From assembly GCA_905221605.1 (NCBI GenBank), contig CAJNDS010002628.1, positions 273,982-337,981 on the forward strand: a DNA stretch of 64,000 nucleotides, written 5' to 3'. This DNA comes from Symbiodinium natans. Its lineage: Eukaryota; Sar; Dinophyceae; Suessiales; Symbiodiniaceae. The translations under genes were made by a program, and so were the position numbers. How positions within the stretch are numbered: the stretch's first letter is position 1; the number at the start of each line of letters is the position of its first letter. The notes below the pieces were generated by a model. That model ran no database searches, was not told where the DNA came from, and saw only the letters and a program-made list of their open reading frames with translations. Positions 47,813 to 56,577 of the stretch are shown in pieces.

Positions 47813-48366
47813 ATTCGGGTTTGGGGTTTGGGGTTTGGGGTTCGTGTTCAGGGTTTGGGGTTTAGGGTTTGCAAGGGGTTTAGGGCTTCAGGGTGTAGGG
47901 TCAGGAAATTAGGGGGGGGGTATAGGGTTCAGGCCTTGGGCTTCCAGAACGCAACCCCTCAGACCTAAACGCTTGGCCGCCAAAGCCACAGCTCCTGTAC
48001 TTACATAACGCCCCCTCAACTCATACATATGTATATATATATATACATATATACATATAGATATATCCCAGCAACCCGATTTCCGAAAGCTTTCCGCTCT
48101 GAGGTCGCTCTACGGTGACAATCCCCCCCCCTCCCCCCCCCCCACTCCCGGGTCCCCCAACCGACAAAGCACTGCCGTAAACCCTAAACCCTAAACCCTA
48201 AACTCAGGCTCTCCGTCTGCCACTTGCCCTGCAGGAGGGTTGCGGGGTTTTGTGGTGTAGGCTTGAGGGTTTGAGGGCTAAACCCCTTTTTTTGGGGTGT
48301 AGGTTTAGGGTTTAGGGTCTAGGGTTTAAGGTTTAAGGGTTTAAGGTTTAAGGGTTTAAGGGTCAG
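47813..48366. other. repeat variants, TA and C runs
   Basis: (TTTGGGG) units, TA tract 48025-48066, C-run 48123-48145, CCCTAAA 48178-48202, TTTAAGGG units 48325-48362. No exon supported. Confidence 0.5.
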
Positions 48367-48471
48367 CGTTCCGTAGCCCGAAAAGTGCAGAGACTGAGCT
48401 TCTCGGCTTCGGGGGCGAAGATTTGGGAGTTGGGGGCCTTGGGGGGACGGGGGGAAGCTTGGAGTGTTCAG
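48367..48471 (+). CDS. exon, unknown product
   Basis: Acceptor GGGTCAG; RSVARKVQRLSFSASGAKIW then ELGALGGRGEAWSVQ; donor CAG|GTGTGT; 105 nt, phase 0. Confidence 0.5.
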
Positions 48472-49074
48472 GTGTGTGGGTTTAGGGTTTAGGGTTTAGG
48501 GTTTCGGGTTTAGGGTTTAGGGTTTAGGGTGTAGGGTGTAGGGTGTAGGGTTTAGGGTCTGAAGGCACGATGTTGCATCTCTCTTTGTGCGTGCGTGTGT
48601 TTTGCATGTAGGATGTGGGTAGGAATGACAAGGCATGCATGCAAGTATCATGTACATTTTGCCTGCGTATCTTCTACTTGTGTCAGACGAGGCCTTGTAC
48701 GATAGGCATGTCGCCATTTGTGATATTCGAACCTGTTGTTTTGTAAAGTTTTCTATTGGCACATTGCTTGGCCGAGGTCCTGAAAGGGTAGCGTGAATAC
48801 TGTCACCAGATAGTTCGCTCAGAGCGTTGAGTCCATATGCGGGCTTCCGAAAAAATTGGGCACCCGTTTTGGGGGTTCCGCCCATGATAAGGACTCGACT
48901 AATTTTTGGGGTATAAGAGGGGGGGTCCCCCCTATTTGGGGAAATTTCATATGAGAATACTGGACACCCTAACCTCTCCTACTCCGCAGCGAAGAAGTTT
49001 TATACAATAAACCCTAAACCCCAAACCCTAAACAATAAACCCTAAACCCTAAACCCTAAACCCTAAACCGCCCC
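48472..49074. other. repeats and unique DNA upstream of the ankyrin gene
   Basis: TTTAGGG 48480-48555. 48562-48885 is open on the minus strand (AYGLNALSELSGDSIHATLS, VRISQMATCLSYKASSDTSR); coding there is possible but the frame ends in translated repeat. 49009-49070 CCCTAAA. No promoter motif recognised. Confidence 0.35.
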
Positions 49075-50186
49075 ATGCTGCGAGTGTGGAGCGCTTCGGG
49101 GCATGAGCTGGTCTCGGAGCCCCCGAATCTGTTCCGGGGTGTGCCGGACTTGAAGCGGCACCTGCGCACGCAGCACGGCTACCCGGTCTGCCTGCAGCAG
49201 CTTCTGCAGGAAAGTAGCTGCTTGGAGGAGGGTGCTGTTCTCGAGCCCGTGGACCTTCAGCTGGTGGTCCTGTCCAGCCTCAGCGCGGAGCAGCTGCCTG
49301 GGGCCGCACGCGAGCTTTACGAGTACGCGGCCAGGCAAGGCCATGTTGAAGTGGCCCGGCGCCTCTTAGACTTGGGTGTAGACATGGAGTGGCAGGATCC
49401 CTTTTTCGATATGACAGCTCTGATGCGAGCATCCTGTGATGGGCACCAGGAGATCGTGGCTTTGCTCCTGGAAGCCGGTTGCGAGAAGGACCTCCAGCAT
49501 CTGAGGGGTCCGGGTAGGACCCAGACTAGGACGGCTTTGATGCACGAGTCGAACCAGGGCCACGTGGAGGTCGTGCGTCTGCTTCTGAAAGCGGGTGCCG
49601 GCGTGGACTTGCGCGACCCCAACGGCACGACGGCGCTGATCTGCGCAACGGATAAGGGCCATGTCGACGTTGTACGGCTGCTGCTGGAAGCAAAGGCCAG
49701 CAGCAACTTGCAGGACTTGAGTGGCTCTGCTCTGATGCATGCTTCTGATGCTGGCCATGTGGAGGTTGCTCGCTTGTTGCTGGACGCTGGTGCACACAAG
49801 GATGCAGAGAGAGCCGGCATGACGGCCCTCATGCGAGCATCCTACCATGGGCATGTGGAGACCGCGCGCTTGCTCATCCAGTCGGGCGCAGAACTGAACA
49901 AGACGGGCCCTCCCATGGGCATGAGCGCTCTCATGCACGCCTCCGACAGGAACCAAGCCGAGTCAGTGCTTCTCCTGCTGGAAGCTCGGGCGGACAAGAA
50001 CTTGAAGGAAATCAAGGGCAGGACGGCTTGCCACCTCGCAGACGAAGCAGGTGCACAGGAAGTCATTGAAAGGCACGCCAGCATGCAGCTGCGGATATTT
50101 ACAGGGTTTCGGGTTTGGGTGGTATGATGGCCACCCCTCCAGGCGAAACCCTTCCTCAAGTTCGGCTTCCAGAACCTACCCTACTT
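49075..50186 (+). CDS. ankyrin-repeat protein
   Basis: Largest continuous coding exon here: ATG at 49075, open to 50127. Residues 1 to about 75 (MLRVWSASGHELVSEP, DLKRHLRTQHGYPVCLQQLL) form a ubiquitin-like N-terminal region often seen before ankyrin repeats in dinoflagellate proteins. From about residue 80 to 340 there are seven full ankyrin repeats and a partial eighth, each with a TALMxAS-type helix start and GHVEVVRLLLxAGA (e.g. GHVEVVRLLLKAGAGVDLRD). Role: protein-protein binding; partner unknown. The last residues before the stop (GFRVWVV) come from TTTCGGG-type repeat, so exon 1 probably ends near 50106. A likely second exon is 50143-50186 (acceptor CCCCTCCAG; AKPFLKFGFQNLPY; donor GTAAGG). 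The phase of that joint is not settled. The ATG lies 15 nt after a CCCTAAA tract. Confidence 0.85.
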
Positions 50187-51236
50187 GTAAGGTTTAGGGC
50201 CGTTTAGAGCCTACAGGGGACCCTAAGCCCCAAACCTGCGCACCATGAACTGCTGAGGCGAGGACCAGGGCTACTGCACGCACTGGGACGATCAGCGGCA
50301 CCTCTTCACCTGACCGCGCGCTCGTGCGCGCGCGTGCGCACGCGGGCGCTTAGCCGTCGGCTTCCCGGTGATCAGAGTGAAGAACTGCAACCCTAAACGG
50401 TTAGGGCATCGCCCTAATTAAATCCGTCAACCCTGAAACCTTAACGCCCATGTTTTGAATGCTTTTCTTTTTGTTGGGCGGCTATCCCAAAGGGGTTCAC
50501 TGTACCTGTATACTAGACCTCTTACCACATGTTTTGCTACATAGTCACTACGTGGGTTTGAGGTCAAGGGCTTGTGGGTCCCCATAAAGTACGGGACCGC
50601 TTTGGGTCAGGAAGTATGTTTTGTGAGCGCCTTGGGAATATGCATGGGCGGCTTGGAAACAAAGGCCAAGTTCCCAAAACCCTAAACCCAAAACCCTAAA
50701 CCCTAAACCCTAAACCCTAAACCCTACTGCCAAGAGATCAAGAGATCCACTGCCATTTAAAGTGGGGCAGTCTGGGGTTAGCCCATTATAATCCCTATTA
50801 AGGGACTGTTTGTATAAGGGGGAACATCCAATGTTGGACCCTGGATCCTAAACCCTAAGCCCTAAACCCTAAACCCTAAACCCTAGCCCAGGTCGGCCGC
50901 GCCTGGGTGAGACCCAGCCCGCCACGGCTGCAGACCTTTGAAATCCACGGAGCTTGAGGGGGGCGGCCTCTCAACACGTCCAGCGAAACAACATCGGTTT
51001 GGGCCCTTGGGTTCAGAGTTCACATGCCTTAGAGCAAAAAGGCTCGGGGCATCGGGTGCCTTATCCATCTAGAGCCTGCACTGCTTCAGAATATGTCCTG
51101 GTTTAACTGCCGGCAGCGGGTAACCTGCATATGTAGCTTTAGGTTGCCTCCGGTCCCTTCCCGACACAGGGTTTGGGTTTCTTTAGGGGTCTCGTTTAGA
51201 ATTCCCCGACGCTACAGACATGTGACATGGGGTTCA
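50187..51236. other. mixed unique DNA and relics
   Basis: 50255-50310 may be an exon (GEDQGYCTHWDDQRHLFT). 50680-50725 and 50850-50885 CCCTAAA; 50765-50830 right half of family C. 50890-51070 open on the minus strand without support. Confidence 0.35.
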
Positions 51237-51335
51237 TGCGGCTGTCTACTGGTCGCATTTTGAAACCCGAAACGTTCAAGTCCCATGCCGACATCCGAGG
51301 GCCTCCCCCTGGTCAGGCCAAAACATCTTCCTAGG
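51237..51335 (+). CDS. possible exon, unknown
   Basis: ATG at 51237; MRLSTGRILKPETFKSHADI then RGPPPGQAKTSS, stop TAG 51333. No splice evidence. A minus-strand frame is open as well. Confidence 0.3.
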
Positions 51336-52681
51336 AGCAGCGTGTCTGCGCCTTGGCACCCTGCCAGTGTCCCCATGCTCGCGGGCGGGGGTGCCAGCAA
51401 AGTGTACCTTGAAAACCCCGGAGCCCGTCATGGTAAGATTGCAGTCTAAATCCTCTTTTCGAGGATTCTTTGGTAGCCTACAAAGAAGTAGGCTCTGGCT
51501 TCTTGAGGAGAGGTTTTGAGCCTCGGGGTCTATTGTCGTAAACCCCCACATGGGTTTACGTAGGATTTAGGGCCAATCTAGGGTGTAGATGTCTTCCCGT
51601 GCTGTCCCCGCCCAAGAGCCCAAAGCCCTAGTCTGATTCTTAGCGCTGCATCGGCCATGCGTTTGGCAGAAGATGCAGGTGGCGCAGGGAGGCTTTGCAT
51701 CACCCAGGTGCAGCCATACTTGAATTCCTGAAAAAGTGCCTTGCCCGGGTACTGGTCTTGATGATCACGACCTTGCGAAGTCACCCTGCGAATGACAGAG
51801 ATCGCCTATGGGTCTTCCCACGCTAGCTACAGAATTTCAAGGAGAAGCTAGGCTGTGGGCCTCTAGGACCCTGGAATCATACGCGCGCGCCTGCGAAAGC
51901 GGTCCCTTCTTCACACGGACCTGCAAAATCTTGAGCAAACCTAAACCTTAACCCCTAAACCCTAAGTGCAAGAGTTACAGACCCTCATTCTAAAGTGCAA
52001 GGGTTATAGACCCTAAACCCTACGTGCAAGGGTGCTGGGGTAATCCAGGGTCCTGTGGGGCCTCTCGAAGTGGCATCCGGGCGACATGGTTTAAAAAGTT
52101 CGGTGCGTGGCATCCCCTGAGTCAGGAGTCAGGAGCTCAGGGGGCCGCCCTAAACCCTAAACCCTAAACCCTAAACCCTAAACCCTAAACCCTAAACCCT
52201 ACAGAAGCCGATCCATCGAATGATGTATTCCGACATTGATCCAGGGCGCACACCTCTGAGAACCCTTGTCTAGGAATCCAGCGCCTCTCAAAAACCCAAG
52301 CAGGATTGTTGAGGGTTTGGGGTGTAGGGTTTAAGGTTTAGGGGTTTAGGGTACAAGCCCAGCTACACAACACAAGGGGGTCACTTCTCCCCCCTAGACC
52401 CCACACCCTAAACCCTAAACCCTAAGCCCAAAATTAGGTCTAAAGGGACATGTATCGAAAAGTTTCTGGGCTACTGGTCTATTGGCTTTTGGGGCAAGCC
52501 TTTGGTCTGGTTCCCAAAACAGGCCCACAATCTAAACTCGGATTTGCTTTGTTATCCTAGGGTTTAGGGTTTAGGGTTTAGGGTTTAGGGTTTAGGGTTT
52601 CGGGTTTAGGGTTTAGGGTAGTAAAGCCTGTGGAGTTTAGGGTTTAGGGTTTAGGCTTTGGGGTTTCGGATACCTTGACAG
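51336..52681. other. unique DNA, repeats, no supported gene
   Basis: 'gtgcaag(a/g)gtta(c/t)agaccct' repeats three times at 51966-52030. CCCTAAA 52149-52201. TTTAGGG 52556-52670. 51535-51560 holds an inverted 'gtaaacccccacatgggtttac'. Confidence 0.4.
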
Positions 52682-52779
52682 TAAAGCTGCCCAGAAACAA
52701 CGGGAGCGCCGCTACCTTAAGGATGGTCTGCGTGTCTACGGTGGTTCAGGTGTTTTCTGGGAGTTCGAGGAAAACTAGG
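52682..52779 (+). CDS. exon, unknown product
   Basis: Acceptor CTTGACAG; KAAQKQRERRYLKDGLRVYG then GSGVFWEFEEN, stop TAG 52777 overlapping the first heptamer of a TTTAGGG stretch. Could be a terminal exon, or the stop may be exposed only because the donor was not recognised. Confidence 0.5.
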
Positions 52780-52791
52780 GTTTAGGGTTTA

Positions 52792-52999
52792 GAGTTTAGG
52801 ATGCACCTTCTTCTGGTTCAAGCAATGTGGCTGCTTAGGGCGGATTCCCCAAAAACTAGGACCGGGAGTAGGCCCTTTTTTCCCTTTTTAGTGTTGGGGT
52901 TACCTTATAATCCCCTTAAAACCAAAAAGGGTACCCTTTTTATTCCTAGGTTACTCCCGGGTCTAGAAAAGGATGTCAGGTCTTCCATGTGGTTAGGAG
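52792..52999 (+). CDS. two short exons flanking a family B element
   Basis: Exon a (about 52800-52855) reads CTFFWFKQCGCLGRIPQK. Exon b (52967-52999, acceptor GGGTCTAG) reads KGCQVFHVVR with donor G|GTTTTA. The family B element lies between them. The reading phase across the joint is not proven. Confidence 0.35.
52857..52966. mobile_element. TIR element, family B
   Basis: GGACCGGGAGTAGGCCC and 'ggttactcccgggtc' inverted. CTAG on both sides (52854-52857, 52963-52966 region), giving a 3-4 bp target duplication. Confidence 0.8.
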
Positions 53000-53189
53000 G
53001 TTTTAGGGTTTGAGTCTAGGATCGACCCTAAACTTGATGTCCAAGTTGGCCCAGCTGCTCCCTCGCAGGGACTGGGGCAGTGCAAAGTCACCCAAGCCGT
53101 AGACCCTTTTTTGGGTTTCTGTTTAGGGTTTGGGGTTTGGGGTTTAGGGTTTAGGGTTTAGGGGATTAGGGTTTCAACCCCAAGCCCTC

Positions 53190-53303
53190 AACGCATTGGA
53201 AGAAAGCGGGTATCTTGCGGCATCTCTTGGCCCAAGCATCAGCTGCCTCGCTGGAGTGAAGCCTTTCGGCAGCGCCTTGCCTGCAGACATGGACTTTGCT
53301 ATA
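53190..53303 (+). CDS. exon, unknown product
   Basis: Reads NALEESGYLAASLGPSISCL then AGVKPFGSALPADMDFAI; donor ATA|GTGAGG. The frame runs on past the donor to TAG 53373. No acceptor identified; upstream is degenerate repeat. Codon use is good. Confidence 0.45.
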
Positions 53304-53469
53304 GTGAGGAAGGAAATTAAGGTGTATGTGTATATACATAAGTATGAGCAAGAATATTACTCAGAACAACAGTAGTTGCAAACATGATATTCAAAAACGT
53401 GCCCCAAAAGGGTCCATATTCAGCTCAACTTCTGCAGTCATAAAAATGAACGTGCCAAAATGGGTCCAT

Positions 53470-53705
53470 GATTTAGGGTTTAGGGTTTAGGGTTTAGGGT
53501 TCAGCGCCGCTTCCTTGTTTTAGGGGTTGTGGGTACGTGGGGTTGGGGTTTGTGATGTGGGATAGGACTGGAACTGTGAGGTGGTACATACATTTAGGGT
53601 TTAGGGTTTAGGGTTTAGGGTTTACGGTTTAGGGTTTAGGGTTTAGAGTCTAGAGTTTAGGGTTTAGGTTTAAGGTTTAGGGTTTAGGGTTTAACGTTTA
53701 GGGTA
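53470..53705 (+). repeat. TTTAGGG tracts
   Basis: 53473-53500 and 53592-53705, with TTTACGG and TCTAGAG variants. Confidence 0.85.
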
Positions 53706-53708
53706 CGT

Positions 53709-53930
53709 TTGAAGGTTAGCACCCCCATCCTCGGTACTGTGTATTGCTTTTGTGGATGTCGCACCCGTTTCCCAAGACTCAGCAGCCATTCAGGGCTCCG
53801 AAAGAAGTGCAAAAGCATCTCAAGAACTGCATCGCATACTGCCGCACCTCTACCACAGAGTCCGCAAGCTTCTCGGTCGGTGAACATAGCCAGCTTAGGT
53901 TTGCTAGCCCCCAAGCCAACCCTAAATAAC
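53709..53930 (+). CDS. possible exon, two competing frames
   Basis: One frame reads GTVYCFCGCRTRFPRLSSHS (Cys-rich start); the other HPFPKTQQPFRAPKEVQKHL then KNCIAYCRTSTTESASFSVG. Donor near AG|GTTTGC at 53900. Coding is likely, frame uncertain. Confidence 0.35.
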
Positions 53931-54681
53931 CCTAAAGCCCTAAACCCTAGACTCTCAAACGTCAATCTTACCCACTCTCAGCCCTAAGACGCAAGGCCGA
54001 TCCCGGTCCTGACGACAAACTCTCAAGGCTCACAAAGCCCAGTACCCATGTAAGTTAGGAGTAGACCTTGAAGAGAGGGGCCCTGAATATCAATCAACTT
54101 TATTCCTGAATTGAGGCGGGGTTGGGCTTTCCGGGTATGCTTTGGTTTCAGCCCCAGAACCCTAAAACCCTTGAAACCCTGGACCCGAAACGCTAGGCCC
54201 TAAGCCCCAAAAAGCCTTTGAAACCCCAAACCCTAAACTCCCTAGACCCTGAACCCCTAAACCCCTAAACCCTTATAAACCCCAAAAGCCTTCAACCGCG
54301 CCCAGTTCTCCGGAGCAAGATGCCGCCAGAGGCCCATACCCGGGTGTGTTTAGGGTTGAGGGTTTAGGGTTTAGGGTAACTAGGGCCCAGAGTTTGCCCT
54401 CATTCCCCTCTTGTTAGGCTTTGGGTTCCCTGATTAGGCCCCTTTAAACATCGGCTCTTTTGGGGCCTTCAAACCTTGCAGTTGCTTGGGTGATGATCGA
54501 CTTCTTACGTTTTTTAAGCATTTTGTTTTAACGATCTGAGAGCGGTCCTCCAGCGCATCGAAGCATAGCAATGGGTTCAGGATCTGCCTTGGGGTGAGAG
54601 AGAGCTGCTTGAGAGCATCCCTAGGAAGCTGGCGTGTGCTATCATGTAGTCCTGAGCCGCGTGCATTTTGCTTCATTCTAG
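53931..54681. other. CCCTAAA relics and unique DNA
   Basis: 54120-54290 C-rich relics; 54350-54375 TTTAGGG. Rest has no supported exon. Confidence 0.4.
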
Positions 54682-54781
54682 GGCGCATGAGGCACGGTTG
54701 AAGATTTTGGGATTCGGGGTCAGACGTCCGGAAGGCAGCATACGGCGCCCCAAATCCGGCTTTTGCTACCAACCGCCTAAA
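54682..54781 (+). CDS. exon, basic, unknown
   Basis: Acceptor TTCATTCTAG; AHEARLKILGFGVRRPEGSI then RRPKSGFCYQPPK; donor AAA|GTAAGT (consensus). 100 nt. Confidence 0.55.
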
Positions 54782-54875
54782 GTAAGTCTTACTCGGCCGC
54801 AAACCCTCGACCCTCAATTCGAAACCCTCAACCCTAAACCCCAAACCCTGAACCCTGAACCCTAAACCCTAAACC

Positions 54876-55010
54876 ATGCAGGCCATCTTCCAGCAGGAGC
54901 TGCGAATCTTTCTGGAGCCGGATCGGGGCTGCCCGGTCGAAGGAACCGCGATCTGGCAGTGCGCAACGCTGGCGCAGAGCTGCTACGAGGATCGGGGCTT
55001 CGGGCTTCGG
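54876..55010 (+). CDS. exon starting with ATG, unknown
   Basis: ATG two bases after a CCCTAAA tract; MQAIFQQELRIFLEPDRGCP, VEGTAIWQCATLAQSCYEDR, G; GC donor (GG|GCTTCG) or GTTTAG at 55011. May be a first exon; an acceptor CATGCAG just inside is an alternative. Confidence 0.5.
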
Positions 55011-55317
55011 GTTTAGGATTGGGGCTTGGGGTTTAGGATTGAGGCTGAGTTTAGGGTTTAGGGTTTTGGTTGAAACTTATCAAGTTTTGTTCGGACCGTA
55101 AAACCTAAACCCTAAACCCTAAACCCTAAACCGTAAACCCTAAGTTTGGGGTGCTTTTGTGGGTCCAGTTTGGGTGCGCTGAAGCCTCCCAAAGAGCCTT
55201 CAAAGTCCACCACTTAGTCAGCCCCCTCAACTGCCAGAGCTGGTCCCGGGTTTATGCCAAAACTTCCCTAAAGTTTAGGGTTTAGGGTTCAGGGTTCAGG
55301 GTTTAGGGTTTCGGGTT

Positions 55318-55440
55318 GCCTTGGCGACGGAGGAGGCGTCTGAGTCCGGATACGTTGAGACCAGCTGCGGCGGAGAGAGAATGCTGGCCAAGAGAACCCT
55401 TCGTCGACCACAGTATGAACTTTGCGGCTTAGGGCTCATG
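55318..55440 (+). CDS. exon, unknown
   Basis: Follows TTTCGGG repeat. Reads ALATEEASESGYVETSCGGE then RMLAKRTLRRPQYELCGL; donor ATG|GTGTAG or an earlier GC. Confidence 0.45.
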
Positions 55441-56359
55441 GTGTAGGGGTTTAGGGGTTTAGGGGTTTGGGGTTGACGCCTTGCTTTGTTTTTTCAGTCA
55501 CGCTGGCACGACGGCAAGCGCCCGACAACTGTAAAGTAAAACGCCCAGACGCCTCAAGCACTAAACCAAAAACCCTAAAGGACCTAAAGACCTGCAAAGC
55601 CTCAAATTCAGAGAGAAAAGACGATCTCTAGGGCGCGTTGCTACCCCTCTATAGCCCCCCCCCCAACAGACAATACAAATGCATACTTAAACTCTAATCC
55701 CCATAAAGCCCCACAAGAACCAACCCTAGTGACACACAGACACCATGGTGTCCATTTGTTGCTTCGGTTTTGCTAAACTTAAAGGAAAAGAAAGACAGCT
55801 ACGCGGCAGCCCTCAGCACCCTGAATGCTCGAGAATGCCCTCATTCCCCTCAGTTTAATGCTAGAGCAGGCCTTTGTTCCCGTCAGTCCCCTTGATGCGA
55901 GAGAAGGTCTTCGTTTTCACCTCCATCCTTTGTAGTCCCACCGCCCATTCTGGAGAGACATTGTAAGAGCCGTTTCACGAGCCATTTCACGAAAGACCAT
56001 GTTGGATTACTCACGTGGCTGCTGTTTTATCTTTTCTGTTTTTCCCATACATATATGTATATATATATATACATGCACTGCATGGGACCCCCCAAAAGTC
56101 TACACAAACGCCCATGGACCCTAAACCCTAAACTTAAGCCCTAAACCCCTTAGAAGAAAGGAAAACACGGCGAGCTCTGGCTTGCATGGCCCGGATCAAC
56201 GCAGGCGCAGCATTGGCTTGGGAACCCTGCTTGCTTTAGGCTTTCGGGGGTTGTATATGGTTTAGAGTGTAGGGTTTAAGGTTGGGTTTAAGGTAGGGTT
56301 TAAGGTTCAGAGTTTTTGTATCTTCCTGTTTTTTTTGGGCCGGGGGGGGGGGGGGTTCT
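55441..56359. other. unique DNA, TA patch, relics
   Basis: Open but unsupported stretches; TA tract 56048-56074; 'cctcattcccctcagtttaatg..agagcagg' half-repeats at 55838-55920. Confidence 0.35.
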
Positions 56360-56480
56360 ACTGCTGAAGTATTCTGCCAAGCCGTGAAGTTCAAGAGCAG
56401 CCGAGGAATCTCAAGGCATCGATCAGCCGGTGGCCTTTGGACCAGCCCGTCCGCGGAGCCTTGGCATTTCCTGGGCTTGG
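56360..56480 (+). CDS. possible exon
   Basis: TAEVFCQAVKFKSSRGISRH then RSAGGLWTSPSAEPWHFL, after a G-run and before a degenerate TTTAGGG stretch. Donor unclear. Could belong to the lipase gene. Confidence 0.35.
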
Positions 56481-56577
56481 GGTTTGAACGGTTTCAGGGT
56501 TTAGGGTTCAGGGTTCAGGGTTTTAGGGTTCAGGGTTTTGGGGTTCAGGGTTTAGGGTTTTAGGGTTTCGGGGCTAG

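Noticed and set aside
48517-48885. Minus-strand 122-codon frame
   Set aside because: Its C-terminus is translated repeat (LNPTPYTLHPKP) and there are no splice or start signals; noted only as possible.
49317-49956. Minus-strand frames of 171 and 196 codons
   Set aside because: Shadows of the ankyrin exon on the opposite strand.
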